A stretch of DNA of 64,000 bases from Streptomyces sp. MUM 2J (GCF_022414535.1 NZ_JADWYM010000011.1:62001-126000); one strand, 5' to 3'; shown: positions 1-9,433, counted from the stretch's first letter. Translations and numbers: made by a program. The notes: generated from the letters alone by a model not told the origin.

Positions 1-2
1 TC

Positions 3-497
3 ATCGCCCTGACGGAGGCGGGGGAAGGCGGCTACCAGCCCGTCGTCGGCGTCGTCTCCGCGCCCGCCCTCGGGCGCCGCTGGTGGGCGGCGAAGGGCCA
101 CGGCGCCTTTGCCGGCCGCAGCCTGTCCTCGGCCACCCGGCTGCACGTCTCCCGGGTCGGGAAGCTGGCCGACGCCTCCTTCGCGTACTCCTCCCTCTCC
201 GGCTGGGAGGAGCAGGGCCGCCTGGAGGGCTTCCTGGGGCTCACCCGCCAGGTGTGGCGGACGCGCGCCTACGGCGACTTCTGGCCGTACATGATGGTGG
301 CCGAGGGGTCGGTCGATCTCTGCGCGGAGCCGGAGCTGTCCCTGTGGGACATGGCCGCGAACGCGATCATCGTCACCGAGGCCGGCGGCACGTTCACGGG
401 TCTCGACGGCCGTCCCGGACCCCACAGCGGCAACGCCGCGGCCTCCAACGGGCTGCTCCACGACGAACTGCTCGACCACGTGAACGGGCGCCGCTGA
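3..497 (+). CDS. hisN: Histidinol-phosphatase / inositol monophosphatase family, 3' part
   Basis: This is the C-terminal 164 codons of an inositol-monophosphatase-fold enzyme whose start lies before the window. The tail carries the stretch RAYGDFWPYMMVAEG followed by ELSLWDMAAN, which is the second metal/substrate-binding motif (WDxAA) of the family. The form of these motifs matches actinobacterial HisN, which dephosphorylates histidinol phosphate in histidine synthesis. A generic inositol monophosphatase is the alternative. The frame is open from base 3 to the TGA at 495-497. No conclusion about regulation is possible because the 5' end is missing. Confidence 0.85.
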   Translation: MALTEAGEGGYQPVVGVVSAPALGRRWWAAKGHGAFAGRSLSSATRLHVSRVGKLADASFAYSSLSGWEEQGRLEGFLGLTRQVWRTRAYGDFWPYMMVAEGSVDLCAEPELSLWDMAANAIIVTEAGGTFTGLDGRPGPHSGNAAASNGLLHDELLDHVNGRR

Positions 498-590
498 GAA
501 TCCCGAGGTGAGCACGCGCGCCCCCACGAGGCCGCACGCGCCCCCTTGTTGACCCGGGCTTTACCTGCAACTCTGAGAGTCCCCCCATTT

Positions 591-614
591 GTGAATTTGT
601 GAATCCGTGAACTA
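591..614 (+). repeat. Three tandem 8-bp repeats (GTGAAYYN-like) in the CBS gene leader
   Basis: Three head-to-tail octamers, GTGAATTT, GTGAATCC and GTGAACTA, lie 35 bp before the CBS-protein start codon. A TTGACC hexamer at 549-554 could be a -35 box. The phasing suggests a possible regulator site, but nothing else supports it. Confidence 0.3.
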
Positions 615-648
615 GCGTTCCGGATCACCGAGGAGGTGGCTCCATCCC

Positions 649-1041
649 ATGCTCGTCCGCGACGCCATGAGCACGGTGGTCCTCACCATCGGCCCCGCAC
701 ACACCCTCCGCCAGGCAGCCGCCCTGATGTCCGCCCGCCACGTCGGCGCGGCCGTGATCCACGACCCCGACGCCGGCGGCATCGGGATCCTCACCGAACG
801 CGACATCCTCGACTGCGTGGGACTGGGCCAGAACCCGGACGCCGAACGCGTCCACGCGCACACCACGACCGATGTCGTGTTCGCCGCACCGACATGGACC
901 CTGGAGGAGGCGGCCCGCGCCATGGCGCACGGCGGCTTCCGCCATCTGATCGTCCTCGACCGCGGCGAGCCGGTGGGCATCGTCTCGGTCCGCGACATCA
1001 TCCGCTGCTGGGCGCCGGCACGGCAGCACGTGCCGGCATAG
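649..1041 (+). CDS. Two-CBS-domain protein
   Basis: A 130-residue protein made almost entirely of a tandem CBS pair (Bateman module). The first repeat covers about residues 8-60 (ARHVGAAVI, GIGILTERDIL) and the second about residues 70-126 (HGGFRHLIVLD, PVGIVSVRDII). Such free-standing modules bind adenine nucleotides and act as energy sensors; no partner is evident here. The ATG is preceded at 630-636 by GAGGAGG, a strong but slightly distant ribosome-binding site. It lies 150 bp after hisN on the same strand and probably has its own promoter. Confidence 0.85.
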   Translation: MLVRDAMSTVVLTIGPAHTLRQAAALMSARHVGAAVIHDPDAGGIGILTERDILDCVGLGQNPDAERVHAHTTTDVVFAAPTWTLEEAARAMAHGGFRHLIVLDRGEPVGIVSVRDIIRCWAPARQHVPA

Positions 1042-1371
1042 CCTCCCTCACGAAGGCCACCGCACCCCGCCGCCGCACACCGGCGGTCACCGTGAAAGAA
1101 GGTGCCGGGGGCGCCGACCCCCCGGGCATGCCCCCGCCCCGGGAAGCGTTCGTGGCTGAAACGGGCCGGCTCCTCCAGCAGCCGGCCCCGGACGGGCACC
1201 GGGTCCCGCGCCTTCCCACCACCCCCGCCTCTCGACCGAAGCCACCCTCGTTCCATATTTGATTCAGTCCAAGTTGAATGCAGATCTATTTCCGGGTCAC
1301 GGCTAACTCCATGCAAGGTCGAAAGTCACACCCATTCAGAACCTGGTCCACTTGCTGTTAGGCTGGTCTCC
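1042..1371 (+). promoter_or_regulatory. Intergenic region upstream of catR
   Basis: This 330-bp non-coding stretch separates the CBS gene from catR. The first 200 bp are GC-rich with no supported ORF. The last 120 bp are clearly more AT-rich and hold the likely catR control region: the inverted repeat at 1262-1279, a second ATTCA at 1333-1337, and a -10-like TAGGCT at 1359-1364. The position of the transcription start is inferred only. Confidence 0.5.
1262..1279 (+). promoter_or_regulatory. Candidate Fur-family (CatR) operator
   Basis: ATTCA-8 nt-TGAAT is a perfect 5-bp inverted repeat about 95 bp before the catR start, in the AT-rich part of the intergenic region. CatR is known to repress itself, and Fur-family operators are AT-rich inverted repeats, so autoregulation is the obvious reading. 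No binding evidence is available from sequence alone. Confidence 0.4.
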
Positions 1372-1788
1372 ATGAGTGACCTTCTGGAACGGCTGCGTGG
1401 ACGCGGATGGCGGATGACCGCGCAGCGGCGTGTTGTGGCCGAGGTCCTCGACGGCGAGCACGTCCACCTGACAGCCGACGAGGTGCACGCCAGAGCTGTC
1501 GCCAAGCTCCCCGAGATCTCCCGGGCGACCGTCTACAACACCCTGGGCGAACTGGTCTCCCTCGGCGAAGTGCTGGAAGTCGCCACGGACAAGCGCGCCA
1601 AGCGGTACGACCCCAATGCGCACCGGCCGCACCACCACCTGGTCTGCGCCCGGTGCGGTGCGATCCGCGACGTCCATCCCACGGGCAACCCGCTCGCCGA
1701 CCTGCCCGACTCGGAGCGGTTCGGCTTCACGGTCTCCGACGTCGAGGTCACATACCGCGGCGTCTGCCCGAACTGCGCGGCAGCGTAG
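1372..1788 (+). CDS. catR: Fur-family peroxide-sensing repressor CatR
   Basis: A 138-residue Fur/PerR-type repressor. The N-terminal winged helix (residues 1-80) contains WRMTAQRRVVAEVL and the recognition stretch EISRATVYNTLGELV. The C-terminal dimerisation domain has the regulatory metal ligands in RPHHHLVC and two zinc-binding CxxC pairs (CARC, near residue 90, and CPNC at the end). The sequence matches my memory of S. coelicolor CatR, which represses the major catalase gene and itself and is inactivated by H2O2. The ATG at 1372 has no Shine-Dalgarno sequence, and a -10-like TAGGCT ends 7 bp before it, so the transcript is probably leaderless. No catalase gene is adjacent. Confidence 0.8.
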   Translation: MSDLLERLRGRGWRMTAQRRVVAEVLDGEHVHLTADEVHARAVAKLPEISRATVYNTLGELVSLGEVLEVATDKRAKRYDPNAHRPHHHLVCARCGAIRDVHPTGNPLADLPDSERFGFTVSDVEVTYRGVCPNCAAA

Positions 1789-1931
1789 GGAGACCTGCTC
1801 TCCGATCCCGCCCCGGCGCCCGACGGCGACCGGGGCCTTCCCCTACCCGACAGGGCTTCCCACAGGGGCCGAGCCGAGAAGCCGGGCCCACGGGCACCTC
1901 CGATCCTGCCGGCGCCTTCGGGCAGAACACA

Positions 1932-1967
1932 CCGAGGGCCGGAAACCTTTCGGCTTCCGGCCCTCGG
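1932..1967. terminator. Bidirectional terminator between catR and tRNA-fMet
   Basis: A perfect 13-bp stem (1932-1944 with 1955-1967) around a 10-nt loop lies just downstream of the reverse-strand tRNA and about 140 bp after catR, so it can end transcription from both sides. Confidence 0.75.
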
Positions 1968-1974
1968 CCTTCAG

Positions 1975-2048
1975 TAGCGGGGACAGGATTTGAACCTGCG
2001 ACCTCTGGGTTATGAGCCCAGCGAGCTACCGAGCTGCTCCACCCCGCG
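1975..2048 (-). tRNA. Initiator tRNA-fMet(CAT), copy 1
   Basis: A complete 74-nt cloverleaf on the reverse strand with anticodon CAT in the loop of GGGCTCATAACCC. Position 1 is C and faces T at position 72, so the first acceptor pair cannot form. The anticodon stem carries the three G-C pairs of initiators. Both are hallmarks of formyl-methionine initiator tRNA. The CCA end is not encoded. It is identical to the copy at 4268-4341. Confidence 0.95.
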
Positions 2049-2211
2049 TCGGTGAACGCAACATTACGTGAGCGGGACAGCCGGAGGCAAATCGATGGGC
2101 GGACGCGGCCGGGGCACCCCCTGAACGGGCCCCGGCGGCACCGAGCGCCCCGGGCCCGCAACGGTGAGTTCAGGAACCGTGAACCGTGGACTCCGAACCA
2201 TGGGCCGCGGC

Positions 2212-4062
2212 TCAGGCGGACAGCTCCTCCCGCAGGGCGTCCCGCAACCGTGCCGCACGCTCCGCCACCTCCTCCGGCCCGAGCGAGACCGCCCGCTCCG
2301 CCCACCGCTGTCCCTCGGCCAGCTCGCCACGACGCGTGTAGACCAGCGCCAGCCGCAACGCCGCCCGCCCGTGACCGGCGTCGGCCGCCCGCGTCCACCA
2401 CAGGGCGGCCTCCGGCTCGCTTCCTTCCCGGGCGAGCAGGAGCCCCAGGTTGAACGCGCCGTTCCGTGACCCGGCCTCGGCCGCGGCGCGATACCACCGG
2501 GCGGCCTCCACCACGTCGCCCCGGGCGGCGGCCAGCATCCCGACGCGCACCTGCGCACGCCGATGCCCCTGGCTGGCCGCTCGCTCGTACCACTCCTCGC
2601 ACTCGGTCTTCTCGTGCTGGGCCTCGCCCAGCTCGTGCGCGGACACCGGCGGGCGCCGGGCGTCCAGCACGGCGGCGAGCCGGTACGCGGCCTCGGCGCT
2701 GCCGCCCCCGGCCGCGCACCGCAGATGCCGCTCCGCCTCCTGCTCCTCACCCTCGCGCAGCCGCGCCATCCCGACCTGGAGCGCCGCCTCGGTGTGCCCG
2801 GCGGCCGCCGCCCGCTCGTACCAGCGCAGGGCGTCGACGTCCTCGCCGCGGCCCGCGTGCAGGATCCCCAGGTTGAAGGCGGCGTCGACGCTGCCCGCCT
2901 CGGCCGCCTTGGAGAACCACGGCTCGGCCCCGGTGGCGTCCCTGCCCCGGAGCAGCAGGATGGCCAGCGCGTTCGCGGCCTCCCGGTGCCCGCTGTAGGC
3001 CGCCCGCCGGTACCACTGCTCCGCCTGCGCCGTTCGCCCCTGCTCGGCGCAGAGGAGCCCGAGGTTGTAGGCGCCGTTCACGTCCCCGGCGTCCATCGCC
3101 GCGCGGTACCAGCGCTCCGCGGTCTGTGTCTCGCCCCGTTCGGCGTGCAGCGCCCCGAGGGCGTTCGCGGCGTTGCCGTCACCGTCCTGGGCGGCGCGCA
3201 GCCACCACACGGCGGCGCCGTCGCCGTCCCCGGCGTCGCGCAGCAGGAAGCCGAGCGCGCAGGCGGCCCGTGGCTCGCCGTCCTTGGCCGAGGTCAGGTA
3301 CCAGTGGCCGGCCTCCTTCAGCTCGCCCCGCTTCTCCAGGATCGTCCCGAGGTGGAGCGCGGCCCGGCGGTGCCCCCGCGCGGCGGCCTGCCGGTACCAC
3401 TGCTCGGCCTCCCCGGCGGGCCCGACACCGTTGTCGGCGCCGGCCGCCTGCGCGGCGCGCCGGTCGAGCGCCCGGGCCAGCCGGTACGCCGCCTCCCGGT
3501 GACCCCGTTCGGCCGCGGCCCGCATCCACTGCTCGGCGGCAGCGTCCCCGCGGTGCTCCAGCAGATCGGCGAGCGCGTAAGCGCCCAGCGCGTGGCCCTG
3601 CTCGGCGGACTGCCGCAGCCAGTACTCGGCGGCGGGCTCGTCACCGCGCTCGCGGTGGTGCCGGCCCAGCGCGTGGGCGGCTGCCACCGAACCGGCGACC
3701 GCCGCGATCCGCCACCATCCGGCGGCCTCGTCCGCGTACCCGCGCTGGTGGAGCAGGACGCCGAGATTGTTGGCGGCGGCCCGGTCGCCGGCCGACGTGG
3801 CGGCCCGCAGGTGCGGTTCCGCTGCGTCGAGGTCGCCTCGACGCAGCAGCATCGCGCCGAGGATGCTCATCGCCTCGACGTCGCCGGCCTCGGCGGCGAG
3901 CCGCTGGCGCAGCTCCTCCGCGGCCTGCTCGGCAACCTGCTCGGTGTCGTCGGCCGTCCGCGCGGATGCGTCGAGGGAACCCTTCCGGTCCGTCACCTGA
4001 CCGGAAGGCTGCACAAATCGCCCTGTCTCGAACAGAGTTGCCTTGTCCCCCATAACGTCCAT
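2212..4062 (-). CDS. Sel1/TPR-repeat protein
   Basis: A 616-residue soluble protein made of about fourteen Sel1-like (SLR, alpha/alpha) repeats from residue 45 onward. The repeat core recurs as A-x-YNLGLL-x-x-x-G...AE.WYRRAA..G. No signal peptide, membrane segment or catalytic domain is visible, so a scaffold or protein-binding role is the family-based expectation. The start at 4062 has AGGTGG about 8 nt upstream; an in-frame ATG 12 nt further in is possible. The gene lies alone between two identical initiator tRNA genes in direct orientation. Confidence 0.85.
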   Translation of the reverse strand: MDVMGDKATLFETGRFVQPSGQVTDRKGSLDASARTADDTEQVAEQAAEELRQRLAAEAGDVEAMSILGAMLLRRGDLDAAEPHLRAATSAGDRAAANNLGVLLHQRGYADEAAGWWRIAAVAGSVAAAHALGRHHRERGDEPAAEYWLRQSAEQGHALGAYALADLLEHRGDAAAEQWMRAAAERGHREAAYRLARALDRRAAQAAGADNGVGPAGEAEQWYRQAAARGHRRAALHLGTILEKRGELKEAGHWYLTSAKDGEPRAACALGFLLRDAGDGDGAAVWWLRAAQDGDGNAANALGALHAERGETQTAERWYRAAMDAGDVNGAYNLGLLCAEQGRTAQAEQWYRRAAYSGHREAANALAILLLRGRDATGAEPWFSKAAEAGSVDAAFNLGILHAGRGEDVDALRWYERAAAAGHTEAALQVGMARLREGEEQEAERHLRCAAGGGSAEAAYRLAAVLDARRPPVSAHELGEAQHEKTECEEWYERAASQGHRRAQVRVGMLAAARGDVVEAARWYRAAAEAGSRNGAFNLGLLLAREGSEPEAALWWTRAADAGHGRAALRLALVYTRRGELAEGQRWAERAVSLGPEEVAERAARLRDALREELSA

Positions 4063-4224
4063 CGTCGCACCACCTGCAACCTGGGTACACCCGGTGTACC
4101 GCAGCCCGTGAGGTCACTTCAGCGTTTTGTCGACATGCCCACAGAGAGATAAGTCAAACACAGATCGGCCAACTCCCCGTCGCGGCACGGCCGTCGTCCG
4201 GTCAAGACATGCGTTCGCACACCA

Positions 4225-4259
4225 CGAAGGCCCGGATCCTGTGTGGATCCGGGCCTTCG
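4225..4259. terminator. Terminator of tRNA-fMet copy 2
   Basis: A perfect 15-bp stem (4225-4239 with 4245-4259) and a 5-nt loop directly follow the reverse-strand tRNA. It has the same layout as the hairpin after copy 1, but the stem sequence is different. Confidence 0.75.
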
Positions 4260-4267
4260 GCATTCAG

Positions 4268-4341
4268 TAGCGGGGACAGGATTTGAACCTGCGACCTCTG
4301 GGTTATGAGCCCAGCGAGCTACCGAGCTGCTCCACCCCGCG
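4268..4341 (-). tRNA. Initiator tRNA-fMet(CAT), copy 2
   Basis: Base-for-base identical to the copy at 1975-2048, with the same C1/T72 mismatch, CAT anticodon and no encoded CCA. Two initiator copies in one locus are plausible for Streptomyces and would serve gene dosage. Confidence 0.95.
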
Positions 4342-4382
4342 CCGTTGTGTGGCAACCGTACCACGGCTCGGGGTGGACATGG

Positions 4383-7370
4383 TCAGCTGCTCGTCGGCGT
4401 GGGACTGGCGCTGCTGTCCGGGCCTGAGCCCGAAGCGCCGCCCGACGTGTCCGCACTGCCGCCCTTCTCGGCCGCGGCCTGCGCGTCCTCGGCCTGCTTC
4501 AGCGCGTCCTGAAGGTCCTTCTGGGCATCGCCGTACGCCTTCCAGTCGCCCTTCTTCAAAGCCTCCTGGCCGGCCTCGAAGGCCTTCTGGGCGTCGTCCA
4601 GGGCCTTCCGGACGGTCGGGTTGCTCGACGTCGGGGGCTGGTCGGCCGGGGGCTGGCCGGTACTCTCCTGCGGCGGCTCGGCGGTCGCGCCCTGGGCACC
4701 GAAGACCTTGTCGAGTGCCTGGTCGAGCGTGTCCTCGAAGGCAGTGGTGCCTTCGTAGGTCACCAGCACCTTCCGCAGCAGCGGGTACTTGAGTCCACCG
4801 CCGCGCACGTAGACCGGCTCGGCGTAGAGCAGGCCCCCGTCGAGCGGCACGGTCAGCAGGTTTCCGTACTCGATCTCCGAGTCGCCGCCTCTGATCAGCC
4901 GGACGAACTCGGCGATGTTCTGCTGCGAGTTGGAGTTGAACTGGCTCTGCACCTGCTTGGGGCCGTCGACCGTGGAGCTGGTCGGCACCTTCAGGACTCT
5001 GATCTTCCCGTAACCTCCGGTGCCCGCCTCGGAGTCCACCGCCATGAACGCGCTCAGGTTGTCACGGCCGTTCGGCGTGAACGTCGTCGTCAGCGAGAAC
5101 GCCTGCGCCTTCTGGTCGGGCATCTTCATGCTCAGGTAGTACGGCGGCACCGCATTGCCCGACTTGTTGGTCGGGTCGTCGGGCACCTGCCACACCTCGC
5201 TGCCGCTGAGGAAGGTGTCGGCGTCCTGGACGTGGTAGCGGGTGAGCAGTTCGCGCTGCACCTTGAACAGGTCCTGCGGGTAACGGAGATGGGCCATCAG
5301 GCCGGGCGAGATGTCGCTCTTGGGGTGCACCGTGCCGGGGAAGGCCTTCATCCAGGTCTTCAGCACCGGGTCCAGGGTGTCCCACTGGTAGAGCCTGACC
5401 TCACCGGTGTAGGCGTCGACGGTCGCCTTCACCGAGTTGCGGATGTAGTTGACCTGGTTCTGCTGGGCCACCACCGCGCGGCTGTTGTTGGTCGCGGTGA
5501 GCGAGTCGGCGGTCGTGTCCCCGAGCGTGGTCCGCGAGGCGTACGGATAGCCGTTGGTGGTCGTGTACGCGTCGACGATCCACTGGATCCGGTTGCCGAC
5601 GACCGCCGGGTAGGCGTCGCCGTCGATCGTCAGCCACGGCGCGACCGCCTCGACACGGTCCTTCGGCGTGCGGTTGTACAGGATCCGCGAGCCGTCGCCG
5701 ATGGCACCGGAGTACATGATCTGCGGCTCGCCGAACGCCACCGCGTAGGCGGCCCGGTTGAACGGGTTGGCGAGGTTGACGCCGCTGTCGCCCTGGTAAC
5801 TGGTCGTCTTCTCGCCGTTGTTGTCGGAGTAGTCGATCTCCTTCTGGGGGCCGCCGACGATCGAGTACGTCGTCGTCTTCTCCCCGTAGTAGACCCGCTG
5901 CTCATAGGTGCCGAGATCGCCCTTGGAGGGCAGGTTGGACTCGGTGAAGACCGGGCGGCCGGGCGAGGTGCCCTCCGTGGCCTCGGTGCCCTTGGCGGCG
6001 ACCACACCGTAGCCGTGGGTGTAGCGGAAGTGGGTGTTGATCCAGTTCTGCTTGTCGACGCCGGCGAGGTTCAGCTCGCGCAGGCCGATGACGGTGTCCT
6101 GGTCCTTGCCGTCCTTGCTGTAGCGGTCGACGTCCAGGTTGTTCGGGAACGCGTAGTACTTCCGCATCTGCTGGAGCTGCTGGAAGGTGGGCGAGACGAC
6201 GTTGGGATCGATGATGCGCAGACTGGCCGTGGAGTCGACCTGGTCGCGCAGCTTCGTCTTGTCCTTGGTCTTGCTACTGCCCGGGTACTCGCTGACCTGC
6301 GTGTCGTCGATGCCGTAGGCCTCGCGCGTCGCCTGGATGTTCTTCTGGACGTAAGGCGCTTCCTTGGCCTGCTCGTTCGGCTGGACCTGGAACTTCTGCA
6401 CGATCGCCGGGTACAGGCCGCCGATCAGGATGGCGGAGAGCACCATGAGACCGAAGCCGATCACGGGCAGCTGCCAGGTGCGCCGCCACAGGGTGGCGAA
6501 GAACAGCAGCGCGCAGATGACCGCGATGCAGAACAGGATCGTCTTGGCCGGCAGATAGGCGTTGGCGTCCACGTAGCGCAGGCCGGTCCAGTTCCCCGCC
6601 GCCTTGAAGTCACTGGACTTCACGGCCAGGCCGTACCGGTCGAGCCAGTACGCGACCGCCTTCAGCGCCACGAAGATGCCCAGCAGCACCGACAGGTGGC
6701 CGGTCGCCGCGGCCGTGGCCCGGGCGCCCGGAGACGTGATCCTGAGCCCGCCGTAGAGGTAGTGGGTGAGCGCGGCCGCGATCAGCGACAGGATCGCGGT
6801 GGCGAAGCCGAAGCCGAGCAGGAAGCGGTACCAGGGCAGGTCGAAGGCGTAGAAGGAGACGTCGAGGTGGAACTGCGGGTCCTTCTTTCCGAAGGGCACG
6901 CCGTTGACCCACATCAGCCAGGTCCGCCACTGGCTGGAGGCGGAGGCGCCGGCGATCAGGCCCACCAGGGCGGTGATGCCCAGCAGGAGCCACTTCTTGT
7001 ACGGCGCGATCCCCATCCGGTAGCGGTCGAGGCTCTGCTGCTCCACCGACATCGCGCTCAGCGGCGGGCGCAGCCGGTGCGCGAGCCAGATGTTGAAGCC
7101 GACGGCGAGGGCCATCAGCAGACCGAAGACGAAGAACAGTCCGATCTTGGTCCACAGCGTGGTGGTGAACACGGACGAGTAGTTGACCGACCGGTACCAG
7201 AGCCAGTCCGTCCAGAAGCCCGCGAACATGGTGAACACCATGCCGAGGACGGCGAGGACGCCCAGCGTCATCAGCAGGGTCCGGGCACGCCGGGACGGGC
7301 GGCCCACTCTGATCCGCGGCCCCGTCGGGCCTCCGCCGCGGTCCGGCATCTGGAAAGCCAAGGTGCGCAC
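4383..7370 (-). CDS. UPF0182 family large membrane protein
   Basis: A 995-residue protein of the UPF0182 (COG1615) family, found in actinobacteria and cyanobacteria. About seven hydrophobic segments lie in residues 30-330 (for example [20 protein letters not shown] and a run near residue 300). A long extracytoplasmic region of about 550 residues follows, then an Ala/Lys/Asp-rich coiled-coil-like tail (residues 900-995) ending in Ser/Pro/Thr-rich sequence. The molecular function is unknown. The start is a GTG at 7370; an in-frame ATG seven codons later (MPDRGGG) is an alternative. It is transcribed divergently from the next gene. Confidence 0.85.
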   Translation of the reverse strand: MRTLAFQMPDRGGGPTGPRIRVGRPSRRARTLLMTLGVLAVLGMVFTMFAGFWTDWLWYRSVNYSSVFTTTLWTKIGLFFVFGLLMALAVGFNIWLAHRLRPPLSAMSVEQQSLDRYRMGIAPYKKWLLLGITALVGLIAGASASSQWRTWLMWVNGVPFGKKDPQFHLDVSFYAFDLPWYRFLLGFGFATAILSLIAAALTHYLYGGLRITSPGARATAAATGHLSVLLGIFVALKAVAYWLDRYGLAVKSSDFKAAGNWTGLRYVDANAYLPAKTILFCIAVICALLFFATLWRRTWQLPVIGFGLMVLSAILIGGLYPAIVQKFQVQPNEQAKEAPYVQKNIQATREAYGIDDTQVSEYPGSSKTKDKTKLRDQVDSTASLRIIDPNVVSPTFQQLQQMRKYYAFPNNLDVDRYSKDGKDQDTVIGLRELNLAGVDKQNWINTHFRYTHGYGVVAAKGTEATEGTSPGRPVFTESNLPSKGDLGTYEQRVYYGEKTTTYSIVGGPQKEIDYSDNNGEKTTSYQGDSGVNLANPFNRAAYAVAFGEPQIMYSGAIGDGSRILYNRTPKDRVEAVAPWLTIDGDAYPAVVGNRIQWIVDAYTTTNGYPYASRTTLGDTTADSLTATNNSRAVVAQQNQVNYIRNSVKATVDAYTGEVRLYQWDTLDPVLKTWMKAFPGTVHPKSDISPGLMAHLRYPQDLFKVQRELLTRYHVQDADTFLSGSEVWQVPDDPTNKSGNAVPPYYLSMKMPDQKAQAFSLTTTFTPNGRDNLSAFMAVDSEAGTGGYGKIRVLKVPTSSTVDGPKQVQSQFNSNSQQNIAEFVRLIRGGDSEIEYGNLLTVPLDGGLLYAEPVYVRGGGLKYPLLRKVLVTYEGTTAFEDTLDQALDKVFGAQGATAEPPQESTGQPPADQPPTSSNPTVRKALDDAQKAFEAGQEALKKGDWKAYGDAQKDLQDALKQAEDAQAAAEKGGSADTSGGASGSGPDSSASPTPTSS

Positions 7371-7514
7371 CTCGAAGTTCGCTGTCGACTACGTCAGGCC
7401 CGCGTGTTCGCCGGCCCCCCTGGGGTCGCGGTGATCGCGAGCCCACACCTATGCAACTTACTCACCGCTTACTCGGTTCCCGATTCCGGCCGGGAACGAG
7501 GCAGGATTGTGACC

Positions 7515-8057
7515 ATGTCCAACACTCCCATGGCAGCGAGCCCCCTCACCCGGGCCGTGCTCGAGATCGACGAGTACGCCTCCGGCCTCGGCTGGGACCA
7601 GCCCGCTCGCCTCTTCGCCCTCGTAGACACCGCGCAGCTGCGGGCTCAGGAACCCTCGCTCGCCGCCCAGCTCGGCCTGGGGGACGAGCAGGAGACCACC
7701 GGCCTCACCCCGATCGAGCAGGACGAGGTGGGAACGGACAGGGCACTCGACGAGTTCCTGGCCACCATCGCCTGGCCCGAAGCGGTGGCCGGCTGCGCGC
7801 TCACCGTGGAGCGGCTGATGCTGCCGCCGTCCGCCGAGGCACAGGTTCCCGACGGCCTGAGCGACGGCAAGCTCGCGCGGTGGGTGGCCGAGCACCCCGA
7901 GCGTCAGGAGGTCCGCATGACGGTCGCGGTGCTGCGCGACGGCGCCCGCGAGTCGGCCCTGCGGCTGCGGGAGAAGGACTCCCCGACCGAGGTCCTCACC
8001 GGACCCGACCTGGTGCCGGGTCTGGCGGAGGCTCTGGCGGCGACGTTCGAGGACTGA
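7515..8057 (+). CDS. PPA1309-family conserved protein
   Basis: A 180-residue soluble acidic protein conserved in actinobacteria as the PPA1309 family, with no known activity. Landmarks are the N-terminal segment LEIDEYASGLGWDQPARLFALVD and the motif FLATIAWPEAVAGCAL in the middle. The ATG at 7515 is preferred because GGA sits 8 nt upstream; a GTG two codons earlier is also possible. It shares a 140-bp divergent promoter region with the UPF0182 gene and ends at a strong bidirectional hairpin. Confidence 0.75.
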   Translation: MSNTPMAASPLTRAVLEIDEYASGLGWDQPARLFALVDTAQLRAQEPSLAAQLGLGDEQETTGLTPIEQDEVGTDRALDEFLATIAWPEAVAGCALTVERLMLPPSAEAQVPDGLSDGKLARWVAEHPERQEVRMTVAVLRDGARESALRLREKDSPTEVLTGPDLVPGLAEALAATFED

Positions 8058-8067
8058 GGGACAAAAC

Positions 8068-8104
8068 GCACCGCGCCGCCGGGCCGGTCCCGGCGGCGCG
8101 GTGC
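8068..8104. terminator. Bidirectional terminator
   Basis: A perfect 16-bp GC-rich stem (8068-8083 with 8089-8104) and a 5-nt loop lie between two convergent genes. Confidence 0.75.
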
Positions 8105-8112
8105 CGGGCAGG

Positions 8113-9210
8113 TCAGCCCTTGACCGTGCAGAGGGGCAGGTCGGCGGTGTTCCCGTCGCGGATCTCCTTCAGCGCACCGAGCGCGTCGGAGATGGTGCTC
8201 ACCCGGACCAGCGTCAGCCCGTCGGGCTTGTCCTTGGCTGCGGAGGAGCAGTTGTCCGCGGGCGTCAGGAAGTAACGGGCGCCCTTGTCGTGCGCCCCCA
8301 CCGTCTTCATCTCGACGCCACCGATCGGCCCGACCTTGCCGTCGTCGTCGATGGTCCCGGTGCCGGCGACGAACGTGCCGCCGGTCAGGCTGCCGGGCGT
8401 GAGCTTGTCGTAGATGCCGAGCGCGAACATCAGGCCGGCGCTCGGCCCGCCGACATCGGCGAGCTTGATGTCGATGGTGAACGGGAAGGTGTGATCGGTT
8501 CCCGCGGAGATCCCGACGATCGCCCGCTTCGCCCCTCCGTCGTCGGAGGTCGTCGTGGTGATCGTGACGTCCTGCGTCGCGGTCGCCGGGCGATGCTCCT
8601 TCTCGGCGGCGGCCTGCTCCTGGGCGGGCACGATGGTGAACACGACGTCCTGGCCGGGCTCGTGGCGGGTCACCAGCTTCGCGACGTCGGCCGGTTCCTT
8701 GACCTCCGTGCCGTCGACCTTCCTGATCACGTCTCCGGCGTGCAGCTTGCCCTCGGACGGGGATCCCTTCACGACCGTCGAGACGATCACCCAGGACTGC
8801 ACGGGGATGCCGAGCTCCTTCAGGGCGGCGACCTTGGCGCTCTCCTGGGACTGGCTGAACTCCTCGGCGTTCTCCTGGGTGGACTGCTCCTCCGTCTTGC
8901 CGTTCGGGTAGAGGGTGTCGTGCGGGACGACCTTGGTGTCGTGCGCCAGCCAGCCGTAGACCGCCTCGACGAGGTTCATCCGGTAGTCCGCGCTGGTCAC
9001 CCGCACCGTGGTCATGTTGAGATGCCCGTCGGCGGGGTAGGTCCTGCGCCCGGAGATCTGGAGCACCGGCTCACCGTCGTGCTTTCCGAGCGTGTTCACG
9101 GTGGGTCCCGGGGACATCTCGGCGTACGGCACTTTGATCAACACCCCCGCGCACAGGAGTGCGATCAGCATCAGGGTGGAGGCGAGCATCGTCGCGGTGC
9201 GGCGTGGCAT
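8113..9210 (-). CDS. PDZ-domain Lon-type (S16) serine protease, YlbL-like
   Basis: A 365-residue membrane-anchored protease. One hydrophobic segment at residues 7-27 is followed by a PDZ domain (about residues 135-200, GDVIRKVDGTEV) and a C-terminal Lon proteolytic domain. The catalytic serine is in GGPSAGLMFALG near residue 255 and the catalytic lysine in MKTVGAHDKGA near residue 300, giving the Ser-Lys dyad of family S16. There is no AAA+ module, as in B. subtilis YlbL. It probably acts outside the membrane; the substrate is unknown. Confidence 0.88.
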   Translation of the reverse strand: MPRRTATMLASTLMLIALLCAGVLIKVPYAEMSPGPTVNTLGKHDGEPVLQISGRRTYPADGHLNMTTVRVTSADYRMNLVEAVYGWLAHDTKVVPHDTLYPNGKTEEQSTQENAEEFSQSQESAKVAALKELGIPVQSWVIVSTVVKGSPSEGKLHAGDVIRKVDGTEVKEPADVAKLVTRHEPGQDVVFTIVPAQEQAAAEKEHRPATATQDVTITTTTSDDGGAKRAIVGISAGTDHTFPFTIDIKLADVGGPSAGLMFALGIYDKLTPGSLTGGTFVAGTGTIDDDGKVGPIGGVEMKTVGAHDKGARYFLTPADNCSSAAKDKPDGLTLVRVSTISDALGALKEIRDGNTADLPLCTVKG

Positions 9211-9268
9211 GGCACGACAGTACGGGACGCTTCTGTCGGCGCACCGTCAGGGCCGCACCGGCACGGGC

Positions 9269-9433
9269 TCAGGTGCGCGAGCGGGGCTTCTCCATGGCCT
9301 CGCGGAACCGGGCGTAGCCGTCGAGCTCCGGGCCGTCGCCGCGGACCTTGCGGGTCCGGTTGGCCCAGCTGCCCCACATCCCGGCCCCGACCGCGGCACC
9401 GAGCGGAATCAGCAACCAGACGAGCGCCCCCAT
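9269..9433 (-). CDS. Small single-pass membrane protein
   Basis: A 54-residue protein with one hydrophobic helix (residues 4-20, VWLLIPLGAAVGAGMWG) and a basic/acidic cytoplasmic tail ending in FREAMEKPRSRT. I do not recognise a named family. The ATG at 9433 is chosen because GGGAGG lies 6 nt before it; a longer form from 9454 has no better site. It lies 58 bp upstream of the PDZ protease on the same strand and may be co-transcribed with it. Confidence 0.65.
   Translation of the reverse strand: MGALVWLLIPLGAAVGAGMWGSWANRTRKVRGDGPELDGYARFREAMEKPRSRT

Noticed and set aside
1800..1930. Additional small gene between catR and the tRNA
   Set aside because: Open frames here are GC-rich noise without a ribosome-binding site, running into the terminator hairpin.
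5232..7500. Upstream extension of the PPA1309-family frame, antisense to UPF0182
   Set aside because: The frame happens to be open, but conserved sequence begins at 7515 next to a ribosome-binding site, and the rest is the complement of UPF0182.
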